Below, one piece after another: positions 23,450-31,434 of a stretch of DNA of 43,952 nucleotides. This DNA is from Virgisporangium ochraceum (GTDB taxonomy: Bacteria; Actinomycetota; Actinomycetes; Mycobacteriales; Micromonosporaceae). The notes below the pieces were generated by a model that did no database searches, was not told where the DNA came from, and saw only the letters and a list, made by a program, of their open reading frames with translations. A program made the translations under genes and the position numbers. The stretch's first letter is position 1. Each line of letters begins with the position of its first letter. The stretch lies in assembly GCF_016863655.1 (NCBI RefSeq), contig NZ_BOPH01000118.1:1-43952 (forward strand), given 5' to 3'.

Positions 23450-24358
23450 TCAAACCCTCGTCCGTGGCGCCCGTACGGCTGACGCCGCGCGGCGCAGGGC
23501 GGCCACCGTGGCGGCCACGGCCGGGTTGCGGAGTCCCGCCGAGCGGACGACCGCGTACACGTCGAACGCGGGTGGGGGTGGGGGAAGCTCGCGCACCGCG
23601 ACCCGGTGCCGGTCGGCCATCAGCGCGACGTGCGGGACCAGGGCGACACCCGCGCCGTGGGCGACCAGTGCCACGATCATCGCGAGGCCCTCGAACTCCC
23701 ACCGGACGGCCGACCTGCCCCCGGCGCCGAGCAGCCGGTCGAGCACGTGGCCGGTCGGGTCGGGTTCCGGCACGCTGATCCAGGTCTCCGACCGGAGGTC
23801 CGACAGCGGTTCGGCCGGGTCGGCGAGTCGGTGCCCCGGCGGCACGGCCAGCACCAGCGCGTCGCGGTACAGCCGCACGCGCGTGACGCCGTCGTCGGGT
23901 GGGCTGGCGCGCCAGTCGATGCCGAGGACGATGTCGACCTCGCCGGAGCGCAGCTCGTTCAGGTCGCCCTCGGCCGACCCCTGCCGCACGACCAGCGACA
24001 GGTCCGGATAGCCGGCGAGGTGACCGGTCAGCGCCGGCGCGAACGCCACCGCCGCCGCCGGGAACGCGGTGACGACGACGCGGCCGGCCGGGGTGGCCGC
24101 CCGGGCCGAGACGTCCGCCTCGGCCTCCTCCACCGCGGCGAGGATGCGGGCCGCGTGCGCGGCCAGGCGCCGTCCGGCGTCGGTGAGCCGGGCGCTGCGC
24201 GCCGTGCGGTCGAGCAGCGCGGCACCGGCCTCGCGTTCCAGCGTCGCCAGCTGCTGCGAGACGGCCGACGCGCTGTAGCCCAGCGCCACGGCGGTCTCGG
24301 CGATGGTGCCGCGGCGGGCGAACTCGTCGAGCAGCCGCAGCCGGGTCAGGTCGAGCAT
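23450..24358 (-). CDS. LysR-family transcriptional regulator
   Basis: 302 residues. Winged helix-turn-helix at the N-terminus (LRLLDEFARRGTIAETAVALG, YSASAVSQQLATLEREAG), then a periplasmic-binding-like effector domain from about residue 92 (RVVVTAFPAAAVAFAPALTGHL). ATG at 24358 is preceded by TAAGCT six bases upstream and no ribosome site. It diverges from an MFS transporter gene across a 70-bp gap, the usual arrangement for a regulator of an exporter. Confidence 0.92.
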   Translation of the reverse strand: MLDLTRLRLLDEFARRGTIAETAVALGYSASAVSQQLATLEREAGAALLDRTARSARLTDAGRRLAAHAARILAAVEEAEADVSARAATPAGRVVVTAFPAAAVAFAPALTGHLAGYPDLSLVVRQGSAEGDLNELRSGEVDIVLGIDWRASPPDDGVTRVRLYRDALVLAVPPGHRLADPAEPLSDLRSETWISVPEPDPTGHVLDRLLGAGGRSAVRWEFEGLAMIVALVAHGAGVALVPHVALMADRHRVAVRELPPPPPAFDVYAVVRSAGLRNPAVAATVAALRRAASAVRAPRTRV

Positions 24359-24364
24359 CGGCTC

Positions 24365-24370
24365 AGCTTA
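24365..24370 (-). promoter_or_regulatory. -10 box (TAAGCT, minus strand) of the second LysR gene
   Basis: Six bases before ATG 24358; leaderless configuration. Confidence 0.5.
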
Positions 24371-24428
24371 TGCTCGGCAACGCACTTCGCCGCTTGTGCC
24401 GGCGCATCCGCGCGCCGGAGGCTGGGGC

Positions 24429-25592
24429 GTGCCCTACCGCCCCTACCGCCAGGTGTTCGCCGCACCCGGCACCGTCGTGGTCGCGGGCGCCGGCGTGGTC
24501 GCGCGCACGGCGCACTTCATGACGCTGCTCGGCGTGGTGCTGTTCGTCTCCGCCACCACCGGGTCCTACGGGCTGGCGGGCGCGGTGTCGGCCGCGTACG
24601 CGCTGGCGTACGCCGCGGTCAGCCCGCTCACCAGCCGGCTCGTCGACCGGCTCGGCCCGCGCCGCGTCCTGGCGGCCACGGTGTCGGCGCACGTCGCCGC
24701 CCGCGCGGCGATGCTCGCCGCCGCCTGGTGGCCGGCGCAGGGCTGGGCCGTGGTCGCGCTCGCGGCCGCCACGGGCGCCAGCATGCCGGCGGTCGGGCCG
24801 CTGGCCCGGGCCCGGTGGAGCGCGCTGTACCGCGGTACGCCGTTGCTGCATCCCGCGCTGTCGTTCGAGTCGGTGATGGACGAGGCGATCCTGGTGGTCG
24901 GGCCGGTCGCGGTCACGGTGCTGGCGACGTCGGTCGACCCGGCGGCGGGGCTCGTCGCGGCGCTCGTGCTCGCGGTCGGCGGGCTGGGCACGCTCGCGGT
25001 CACCGCCGGGCCGGCGGCACCCGCGCCGGTCGCGTCGGTCGCGTCGGTCGCCCCGCCCGGCGGAGGGCTCGCCGCGGTGGTCGCCCTGGTCGCGATGGTG
25101 TCGGCCGCGACGGTCACGATCGAGGTGACGGTCGTCGCGTTCGCGGGCCACCGCGGGGTGACCGGCGTGAGCGGCTGGATCCTCGCCTCGATGGCGTCGA
25201 GCAGCACGCTGTGCGGCCTGTGGTACGGCGCGCGCCGATGGCGCCGGCCGCCCGCGCACCGTCTCATGTGGACGGTCAGCCTGTTCGCGGCGGCCAGCCT
25301 CGGTTTCGTGGCCGCACCCGGCATCGCCGCGTTGTTCGCGGCGGCCGTCCTCTGTGGACTCACGCTCGCCCCGATCGTCATCGACGGCTTCGCCACCGTG
25401 CACGACCTCGTACCCGCGCACCGCCTCACCGAGGGACTCACCTGGATGAGCACCGCCGCCGGGGTGGGCATCGCGGTCGGCTCGGCGGTGGCCGGACAGG
25501 CCATCGACGCGTGGGGAACCACCGCGACGTTCGCGCTCGCGAGCGGGTGCGCGGCCGCCGCGGTCCCGTTGACCTGGTTGCGCCGCCGTTAG
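24429..25592 (+). CDS. MFS transporter
   Basis: 387 residues with about 12 hydrophobic helices. The loop 2-3 region reads SPLTSRLVDRLGPRRVLA, matching the MFS motif A. GTG at 24429 (VPYRPYRQ) has GGAGG 7 nt upstream; the longer frame starting at 24303 would overlap the regulator. Probably an efflux protein controlled by the divergent LysR. Its TAG stop codon is also the first three bases of the -10 box of the next gene. Confidence 0.9.
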   Translation: MPYRPYRQVFAAPGTVVVAGAGVVARTAHFMTLLGVVLFVSATTGSYGLAGAVSAAYALAYAAVSPLTSRLVDRLGPRRVLAATVSAHVAARAAMLAAAWWPAQGWAVVALAAATGASMPAVGPLARARWSALYRGTPLLHPALSFESVMDEAILVVGPVAVTVLATSVDPAAGLVAALVLAVGGLGTLAVTAGPAAPAPVASVASVAPPGGGLAAVVALVAMVSAATVTIEVTVVAFAGHRGVTGVSGWILASMASSSTLCGLWYGARRWRRPPAHRLMWTVSLFAAASLGFVAAPGIAALFAAAVLCGLTLAPIVIDGFATVHDLVPAHRLTEGLTWMSTAAGVGIAVGSAVAGQAIDAWGTTATFALASGCAAAAVPLTWLRRR

Positions 25593-25595
25593 GGT
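25590..25595 (+). promoter_or_regulatory. -10 box (TAGGGT) overlapping the MFS stop codon
   Basis: TAGGGT begins with the TAG stop of the MFS gene and ends seven bases before the ATG at 25603. Leaderless promoter for the RidA-like gene. Confidence 0.5.
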
Positions 25596-25602
25596 TGATC
25601 TC

Positions 25603-25989
25603 ATGGAGCTCGTTGCGCACAACCCGACCGACGGCGTCTACCCGGCCACCGACGACTACGTGCACGCGATGGAGGTACGCGGCGCCGGGCGTCTCCTGTT
25701 CGTGGCCGGCACGATGGGGCTCGACGCCACCGGCACCCCCGGCGCGACGCTCACCGAGCAGCTCGAGCTGATCTGGTCGAACATCCGGGTGATCCTCGCC
25801 TCGGCCGGCATGACCGTCGACAACGTCGTGCGCCTCACGAGCTACCTGCGCGACGCCTCGTACGCCGAGGCCAACGCCGACGCGCGGGTCAAGGCGCTGG
25901 GCGGCCGGCCCGTGCCCACCACGGCGATCGTCGCGCAGACGCTCGTCAGCGACTGGATGGTGGAGATCGAGGTCATCGCCGCGGACTGA
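25603..25989 (+). CDS. RidA/YjgF-family protein lacking the catalytic arginine
   Basis: 128 residues of the chorismate-mutase-like RidA fold (RLLFVAGTMGLDATG, VVRLTSYLRDASYAEAN, MVEIEVIAAD). Archetypal RidA hydrolyses reactive enamine/imine intermediates and needs an arginine in the P-A-R-S-x-V strand. Here that strand reads VPTTAIVAQ with Thr107 in the arginine position, so classical deaminase activity is unlikely; it belongs to a divergent Rid subgroup. Separate leaderless-type promoter; followed by a strong hairpin. Confidence 0.87.
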   Translation: MELVAHNPTDGVYPATDDYVHAMEVRGAGRLLFVAGTMGLDATGTPGATLTEQLELIWSNIRVILASAGMTVDNVVRLTSYLRDASYAEANADARVKALGGRPVPTTAIVAQTLVSDWMVEIEVIAAD

Positions 25990-26017
25990 GCCCGGCGAAC
26001 CGCCGCCGACGGGCCAG

Positions 26018-26040
26018 CCGCGGGAATGACAGTCCCGCGG
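26018..26040. terminator. GC-rich hairpin after the RidA-like gene
   Basis: CCGCGGGA and TCCCGCGG, perfect 8-bp arms with a 7-nt loop, 28 bp after the stop and 41 bp before the ABC gene. No U-tract; likely terminator or attenuator. Confidence 0.5.
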
Positions 26041-26080
26041 GCGATGCGGCCGCGTGGCGGCGCCCGGCAGGGTGTGCGGC

Positions 26081-26692
26081 ATGGAGCTGCGGGGCATGGA
26101 GCTGCGGGGCATCGGCAAGTGGTACCGGCGGCCGGTCCTGCGCGACGTGCACCTCGCGGTGCGTCCCGGCGAGGTCGTCGCCGTCATGGGTGGCAACGGC
26201 GCCGGCAAGTCGACGCTGCTGCGGATCGCCGCCGGTCTCTGCCGGCCCAGCGCCGGACGCGTGACCGGCCGGCACGCACCGCTCGGCTACGTGCCCGACC
26301 GGTTCGCCGCCCACCAGCAGCTGTCGGCACTGGGCTACCTGACCCACCTCGGACGGATCCGCGGCCTCGACCGGGCCACGGCCCGCAACCGGGGGCACGC
26401 CCTGCTGGAGCGGTTCGCGCTCGTCGGTGGCGGCGGGTCGGCGCTGCGCATGCTGTCCAAGGGGAACCTGCAGAAGGTGGCGCTCGCGCAGGCGGTGCTG
26501 GTTCCGCCGCGGCTGCTCGTCCTCGACGAGCCGTGGGCCGGCCTCGACGCGCCCGCGCAACGGGTGCTCGGCGAGGTGGTCGCGGAGGTGGCAAACGCCG
26601 GCGGCGCGGTGCTGCTCACCGACCACCGCGCGGACCTGGTCGCCGCCACCGCGACGCACGTGCACCACCTCGTCGACGGGCGGCTGTCGTGA
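26081..26692 (+). CDS. ABC transporter ATP-binding protein
   Basis: 203 residues. Walker A GGNGAGKST, Q-loop-like segment at AHQQLSALGYL, signature LSKGNLQKVALAQAVL (degenerate LSGGQ), Walker B LLVLDEP and a switch His in LLTDHRADLV. The start region is a perfect tandem duplication of ATGGAGCTGCGGGGC, offering two equivalent starts (26081 and 26096); the first is annotated. Stop overlaps the permease start (GTGA). A short stand-alone ATPase with a single permease suggests a small ABC-2/CcmA-type exporter. Confidence 0.88.
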   Translation: MELRGMELRGIGKWYRRPVLRDVHLAVRPGEVVAVMGGNGAGKSTLLRIAAGLCRPSAGRVTGRHAPLGYVPDRFAAHQQLSALGYLTHLGRIRGLDRATARNRGHALLERFALVGGGGSALRMLSKGNLQKVALAQAVLVPPRLLVLDEPWAGLDAPAQRVLGEVVAEVANAGGAVLLTDHRADLVAATATHVHHLVDGRLS

Positions 26693-27333
26693 CCGCCCTG
26701 ACCCGGTACGCGCTGAGCCTGCTCGGCCGCGGCCAGACCTACGTGCCGCCGCTGCTCCTGTACGCCGCCGCGGTCGTCGTGCTCACCACCAACGACCTCG
26801 GTCCGCTCGCCGGCACGTACGCCGCCTGCGCGTTGACCCAGTTCGCCTGCCTGGTCTGGCTGACGGTCGCGGTGGTGAACGCGCAGACACCGACCCAGCG
26901 CGCGGTCACCACGGTCGCGGCCGGGTCCGACCGGCGGGTGCTGCTCGCCGACGTGCTCGCGGCGACCGTCCTCTGTGGACTGCTGACCGTGGTCGGGCTG
27001 GTGTACCCGGTGTTCAGCGGCGAGCACGAGGTCACGGCGGCGGCCGTGGCGGTCGGTGCCCTGGCGCAGGTGACGTGCGGGGTCAGCGGCATCGCGTGCG
27101 GGCTGCTGTGCGCTCGGCCGGTGGTGCCGCGCGCCGGGTACGCCGTCGTGCTGGCGCTGGCCCTGACGGGCGGGACGGTCGTCGCGGCGCTGCCGCCGGT
27201 CGGGCCGGTGGTGCGGCTGCTGAGCGGCGACGAGCAGCCGGGTGGCGCACTCGTCCTGTACGCGGCGGCCGCCGTGGCGCAGGTGGCGGTCGCGTTCGCG
27301 GTCGCGCTCACGGTGTCCCGGCGCCGCTCCTGA
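26689..27333 (+). CDS. ABC transporter permease-like membrane protein
   Basis: 214 residues with six hydrophobic segments (YVPPLLLYAAAVVVL, CALTQFACLVWLTVAVV, LLADVLAATVLCGLLTVVGLV and others), the topology of short ABC-2-type permeases. GTG overlaps the ATPase stop. No substrate clue. The last 26 bp overlap the 3' end of a convergent response regulator, whose two-component system probably governs this transporter. Confidence 0.78.
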   Translation: MTALTRYALSLLGRGQTYVPPLLLYAAAVVVLTTNDLGPLAGTYAACALTQFACLVWLTVAVVNAQTPTQRAVTTVAAGSDRRVLLADVLAATVLCGLLTVVGLVYPVFSGEHEVTAAAVAVGALAQVTCGVSGIACGLLCARPVVPRAGYAVVLALALTGGTVVAALPPVGPVVRLLSGDEQPGGALVLYAAAAVAQVAVAFAVALTVSRRRS

Positions 27334-27967
27334 CCAGGCCGCCCTCGTACGCGGCGATCACCAGCTGCGTGCGGTCGCGGGCGTCGAGCTTGGTGAGCAG
27401 GTGGCTCACGTGCGACTTCACCGTCGCCAGGCTCACCCGCAGCCGCCCGGCGATCTCGGCGTTGGACAGCCCGCGGGCGACGAGCACGAGGATCTCCCGC
27501 TCCCGGTCGGTGATGCCGGTGAGCGCGGGCGCGTGCACCGGTTCGTGGTGGCGCACGAACTCGTCGACGAGCCGGCGGGTCACCGTGGGCGCGAGGAGCG
27601 CCTCGCCGGCGGCGACCACGCGGATGGCGGCGAGCAGGTCGGCCGGTGGCGTGTCCTTGAGGAGGAAGCCGCTGGCGCCGGCGCGCAGGGCGGCGTACAC
27701 GTACGAGTCGAGGTCGAACATCGTCAGCATGAGGACCCGCACGTCGGTGGTCTCCGCGCAGATCCGGCGCGTGGCCGCGATGCCGTCGAGGTCGGGCATC
27801 CGCACGTCCATCAGCACCACGTCGGGCCGGGTCGCGAGCGCGAGGTCGACGGCGGCCAGTCCCGTGCCGGCCTCGCCGACGACGGTGAGGCCCGGGTCGC
27901 TGTCGACGAGGACGCGGAAGCTGCCGCGCAGCAGCGCCTGGTCGTCGGCGACGAGCACCCGGATCAC
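27308..27967 (-). CDS. NarL/LuxR-family response regulator
   Basis: 219 residues. Receiver with D8/D9, phospho-acceptor D54 (VLMDVRMPD) and K104 (LLKD). LuxR-type DNA-binding domain at about 145-205 (ITDREREILVLVARGLSNAEIAGRL). GTG at 27967 overlaps the kinase stop (GTGA). Converges on the ABC transporter with a 26-bp overlap. Confidence 0.94.
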   Translation of the reverse strand: MIRVLVADDQALLRGSFRVLVDSDPGLTVVGEAGTGLAAVDLALATRPDVVLMDVRMPDLDGIAATRRICAETTDVRVLMLTMFDLDSYVYAALRAGASGFLLKDTPPADLLAAIRVVAAGEALLAPTVTRRLVDEFVRHHEPVHAPALTGITDREREILVLVARGLSNAEIAGRLRVSLATVKSHVSHLLTKLDARDRTQLVIAAYEGGLVRSGAGTP

Positions 27968-29142
27968 CGTACGCCCCCGTACGGAAGGCGCGCGGCGACC
28001 CGGAACCCGCCACCGGGCCGCGGACCGGCGGCCAGCGTGCCACCGTGGACCGCGACCCGTTCACGCATCCCGAGCAGCCCGTACCCGTCCGCGCCACCGC
28101 CACCGGCGCCACCGCCGTCGTCGACCACCTCGACCGTGAGGGCACCATCGACCGCCGCGACCGTGACCCGGCACCCGGCCGGCGCCGCGTGGCGGACCGC
28201 GTTGGTCAGCGCCTCCTGCACGATGCGGTACACGGTGAGCCCGAGCACCTCGGGCAGCCCGTCGACGCCGTCGAGCCGCGTCGTCACCCGCAGGCCGGCC
28301 TGCTCCGCCTGCGCGGCCAGCCGGGCGAGGTCGGCCACGCCGGGGGTCGGCGCGAGCTGGTCGTCGGGCTGCGTCCCGGCGCGCAGGACGCCGAGCAGCT
28401 GCCGCAGCTCGGTCAGCGCGCCGCGGCTCGCGGTCTCGATGACCCGCAACGCGTCGCCGGCCTCCTCCGGCCGGCTCGCCACGACGTGGTTGGCCACGGC
28501 CGCCTTCACGGCGATCACCCCGATGCTGTGCGCGACGACGTCGTGCAGTTCGCGGGCGATCCGCAGCCGTTCGCGCATCACCGCCCGCTCGGCCAGCCCG
28601 TCGGCGGCGCGGGCCGCGTACGCCCGACGCTCCCGGACGGCGGTGCCGAGCATCCACGCGCCGACGACGAGCACGGCGCCCACGAGCAGCAGCCCCGGGC
28701 CGCTCCACCACCAGTACGGCCACGGCCCGGTCGGCGCGCCACCGACGACCGCCGCCACCCCGACCACCGCGACGGCGACAGCGGCCTGCGCCGCCCGTCC
28801 CGGCCGGGCCAGCGACACCGGGTACACCGCCACCGCGGCCGCCACGAACGGGTCGCGCACCGCACCGAGCCCGAGGGCGAACGCCGACGCGACGAGCACC
28901 ACGAGCAGCACCGGCACGGGCCACAGCCGCCGGACCGCCAGCGGCAGCCCGGTGGCCGCGATCAGCAGGTCGGCCGTCGGCCCCGACAGCTGCGGGCCGT
29001 GGACCCCCGGCAGCACCGGCGACGCGTGCCGGAGCGCCGCCGACACCGCCACGTACCCGACGGCCACGGCGACGTCGGCCGCCACCAGCCGCCGGTCGTC
29101 GAGCGGCCGCGCGAACAGCGCGAACGCCTCCGACCCGACCAT
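27964..29142 (-). CDS. NarL-type sensor histidine kinase
   Basis: 392 residues. Several membrane helices in the first about 170 residues (VLLVVLVASAFALGL, GLLLVGAVLVVGAWML), then HisKA_3 with phospho-acceptor His200 in IARELHDVVAHSIGVI. The C-terminal HATPase has N-box VQEALTNAVRHA, DDGGGAGGGG and GLLGMRERVAVHGG. No extracellular sensor domain is visible, so it likely senses a membrane cue, as in cell-envelope-stress LiaS/VraS-like kinases with a linked ABC exporter. ATG at 29142 has TAGGGT six bases upstream and no ribosome site. Confidence 0.93.
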   Translation of the reverse strand: MVGSEAFALFARPLDDRRLVAADVAVAVGYVAVSAALRHASPVLPGVHGPQLSGPTADLLIAATGLPLAVRRLWPVPVLLVVLVASAFALGLGAVRDPFVAAAVAVYPVSLARPGRAAQAAVAVAVVGVAAVVGGAPTGPWPYWWWSGPGLLLVGAVLVVGAWMLGTAVRERRAYAARAADGLAERAVMRERLRIARELHDVVAHSIGVIAVKAAVANHVVASRPEEAGDALRVIETASRGALTELRQLLGVLRAGTQPDDQLAPTPGVADLARLAAQAEQAGLRVTTRLDGVDGLPEVLGLTVYRIVQEALTNAVRHAAPAGCRVTVAAVDGALTVEVVDDGGGAGGGGADGYGLLGMRERVAVHGGTLAAGPRPGGGFRVAARLPYGGVR

Positions 29143-29148
29143 CCGACG

Positions 29149-29154
29149 ACCCTA
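29149..29154 (-). promoter_or_regulatory. -10 box (TAGGGT, minus strand) of the second kinase gene
   Basis: Six bases before the ATG at 29142; leaderless configuration. Confidence 0.5.
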
Positions 29155-29191
29155 ACCGCCCGGCCCGTGGCCGACGTCATCCGCAGGACCA

Positions 29192-29584
29192 TCATCCGAC
29201 GGGAGGAGCCACCCCGAACGGGTTGTCGATGACGTAGCGCCACACGCCGTCGTCGCCGCGGCGGGCCACGTCGGTGGCCGTGCCGGACAGGTCGACCGGG
29301 AAGCCCTGGCGGCTGGTGCCCGTCATCGACCAGTCGACGATGAGCAGCGCGATGTCGCCCGCCACGTACGCGTGCCGCACGGAGACGGTCATCGGCAGGC
29401 CGAAGCCCAGCAGGTGCTCGTGCGCGGGGATCCGTTGTGCCGCACCGGCCAGCGGTGTGCCGGGCCGCGGTACCAGGACGGCGTCGGGTTCGTAGCAGCG
29501 GTCGAGAGCGACCGCCGACGCGGAGGCGAAGGCCTTTTCGTACGCGGAGACGAGTGCATGTGTCATGCCCTCCCAGTAAAACAT
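29192..29584 (-). CDS. SnoaL/NTF2-like protein
   Basis: 130 residues if started at ATG 29584, which overlaps the GntR stop as TGATG and has GGAG 3 nt upstream; a second ATG at 29566 with GGGAGG too close is the alternative. The fold is NTF2-like: helix THALVSAYEKAFASASAVAL, then YEPDAVLVPRPGTPLAG and strands LLIVDWSMTG and WRYVIDNPFG. Members bind or isomerise small molecules; function here unknown. Coupled to a GntR repressor. Confidence 0.78.
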   Translation of the reverse strand: MFYWEGMTHALVSAYEKAFASASAVALDRCYEPDAVLVPRPGTPLAGAAQRIPAHEHLLGFGLPMTVSVRHAYVAGDIALLIVDWSMTGTSRQGFPVDLSGTATDVARRGDDGVWRYVIDNPFGVAPPVG

Positions 29585-30330
29585 CAGCTCCAGTGGCGCT
29601 CGAAGACGATCCGGTGCCGGTCGCCGGGGAGCACGTTCACCGCGCACTGCACCGGACGGCCGCTTTCGGTGTAGCCGGTGTCGAAGTGCACCGCGACGGG
29701 CGTGCCGGGGCCGAGGCCGAGCCGGTGCACCTCGTCGGGCGTGGGCATGCGGACGAAGATCTCGTCGATGGCCCGGTGCTGCGCGTATCCGAGTTCGGCG
29801 AGCACGCGGTCGGTGCCGCGGGCCAGGTAGGCCGGCAGCATGATCTCGGAGTCGCGCACGAGGTCGATCGGGAAGTGCGAGTCGTTGATGTTCGTGGGCT
29901 CGCCGTTGATGTAGCGCACGCGGCGGCGGGCGACGACCGTCGCCGACGGGTCGAGCCGGAGGCGTTCGGCCAGGTCGGCGCCGGCCTCGATCAGCGCGAC
30001 CTCGATGGAGTACGACGGCGTTCGTCCCGTCGCGGCGATCTGCTCGGAGAACCGGTCCATCTCCGGCACGGCCGGACGCGGCCGCGACTTCTCCTGCGGC
30101 CGGTAGACCATGTGCTCGCGCTCGCGCACGAAGTAGCCGCGCGGCCGCCGCGCCACGATCAGCCCCTCGCCCACCAGCACGCCGAGCCCGGCCCGCACGG
30201 TCTGCCGGGCCACGCCGAACTGGTCGGCGAGGTCGTGCTCGGTGGGCAGCTGGTCGCCGGGCCGCAGCACGCCGGTCGCGATGCGGCCGCGGAAAGTCGC
30301 CGCGATCCTCTGGTACGCGGGTGCCTCCAT
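29584..30330 (-). CDS. GntR-family (HutC subfamily) transcriptional regulator
   Basis: 248 residues. GntR winged helix at the N-terminus (YQRIAATFRGRIATGVLRPG, LPTEHDLADQFGVARQTVRAG) and a UTRA ligand-binding domain from about residue 90 (TGRTPSYSIEVALIEAGADLAERL). HutC members sense sugars, amines or imidazoles and usually repress adjacent catabolic genes. ATG at 30330 has a -10 box seven bases upstream and no ribosome site. An A/T-rich CTAG-containing operator lies in the gap to the divergent M20 peptidase operon, the probable target together with the gntR promoter itself. Confidence 0.92.
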   Translation of the reverse strand: MEAPAYQRIAATFRGRIATGVLRPGDQLPTEHDLADQFGVARQTVRAGLGVLVGEGLIVARRPRGYFVREREHMVYRPQEKSRPRPAVPEMDRFSEQIAATGRTPSYSIEVALIEAGADLAERLRLDPSATVVARRRVRYINGEPTNINDSHFPIDLVRDSEIMLPAYLARGTDRVLAELGYAQHRAIDEIFVRMPTPDEVHRLGLGPGTPVAVHFDTGYTESGRPVQCAVNVLPGDRHRIVFERHWS

Positions 30331-30337
30331 GCGGCAC

Positions 30338-30343
30338 ACTCTA
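30338..30343 (-). promoter_or_regulatory. -10 box (TAGAGT, minus strand) of the GntR gene
   Basis: Seven bases before the ATG at 30330; it overlaps the operator candidate, compatible with autorepression. Confidence 0.5.
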
Positions 30344-30358
30344 GATTGTCTAGTCAAT
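30341..30358. promoter_or_regulatory. GntR/HutC operator candidate
   Basis: ATTGTCTAGTCAAT (30345-30358) is a near-perfect palindrome related to the TTGTCTAGACAA type recognised by HutC-class regulators; a second CTAG half lies at 30341. It is the only A/T-rich block in the divergent gap. Confidence 0.6.
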
Positions 30359-30378
30359 TCGAACAAAGGGGAACCGCC

Positions 30379-31434
30379 GTGGTCGAGGAGCTCGGGGAGC
30401 TGGTGTCGGTCGAGTCGCCGTCCGCCGACGAGCAGGCCCTGTCGAGGAGCGCCGATGCCGTCGCCGAGCTGGGCGCGCGCCACCTCGGCAGCCGGCCGGA
30501 GCGCCACGGCAACCACCTCGTGTGGCGCCACGGCCCCACGAAGGTCCTACTCCTCGGCCACCACGACACGGTCTGGCCGCTCGGCACGCTGGCGCGCTGG
30601 CCGTTCACCGTCACGGGCGGCCGCGCCACCGGCCCCGGTTGCTTCGACATGAAGGCGGGCCTCGTGCAGCTCGTCCACGCGCTCGCCACGCTCACCGCGC
30701 TCGATGGGATCACCGTCGTGGTCAATGCCGACGAAGAGCTCGGCTCGCCGTCGTCGCAAGGGCTCATAGGTGACGCGCTACGCGGCGCGACGTGCGCACT
30801 CGTGTTGGAGCCCAGCGCCGGTGGCGGGGCACTGAAGATCGCGCGGAAGGGTATCGCCCGGTACCGGCTGGAGGTCACGGGGCGGGCCGCGCACACCGGG
30901 CTGGACCCGGAGAAGGGCGTCAACGCCGCGGTCGAGCTTGCCCACCAGACGATCGCCGTCGCCTGGCTCGGTGCCGGCGACACCACCGTGACGCCCACCG
31001 TCCTCACGGCCGGCACCACCACGAACACGGTGCCGGCCAGCGGGAGCCTCGCCGTCGACGTGCGTGCCTTCGAGGAGACCGAGTTCGCCCGCGTCGACCG
31101 GGCCCTGCGGGCGCTCCGACCGCGCGTGCCCGGCACCAGACTCGAGGTACACGGCAAGGTACACAGGCCGCCACTGTCCCCGTCATCCAGCGCTTTTCTG
31201 TTCCAGACGGCGGGTGACGTCGCCGCGGACCTGGGCCAACGACGGCCCGAGGGCGCCGCTGTCGGCGGCGCCTCCGACGGGAACGTCACCGCGAGCCTCG
31301 GCGTGCCGACCCTCGACGGCCTCGGCGCAATCGGCGGCAACGCGCACGCCGAGGGCGAGTGGGTCGACCTGGCCGCGATGCCCGGGCGGTCGACGCTGCT
31401 GGCCGCACTGGTGACCCGCCTGCTGCGACGATGA
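30379..31434 (+). CDS. M20-family metallopeptidase
   Basis: 351 residues. Di-zinc site: H61-x-D63 in GHHDTVWP, bridging D90 in GCFDMKAG, catalytic E119-E120 in NADEELGS, E144 in LEPS, and a C-terminal His in GGNAHAEGEW. A dimerisation domain is inserted from about 160 (RLEVTGRAAHTGLDPEKG). Closest in layout to glutamate-carboxypeptidase-type M20 enzymes that hydrolyse N-acyl amino acids or dipeptides. GTG at 30379 has AAGGGGA about 6 nt upstream. Divergent from the GntR gene and probably repressed by it. Confidence 0.91.
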   Translation: MVEELGELVSVESPSADEQALSRSADAVAELGARHLGSRPERHGNHLVWRHGPTKVLLLGHHDTVWPLGTLARWPFTVTGGRATGPGCFDMKAGLVQLVHALATLTALDGITVVVNADEELGSPSSQGLIGDALRGATCALVLEPSAGGGALKIARKGIARYRLEVTGRAAHTGLDPEKGVNAAVELAHQTIAVAWLGAGDTTVTPTVLTAGTTTNTVPASGSLAVDVRAFEETEFARVDRALRALRPRVPGTRLEVHGKVHRPPLSPSSSAFLFQTAGDVAADLGQRRPEGAAVGGASDGNVTASLGVPTLDGLGAIGGNAHAEGEWVDLAAMPGRSTLLAALVTRLLRR

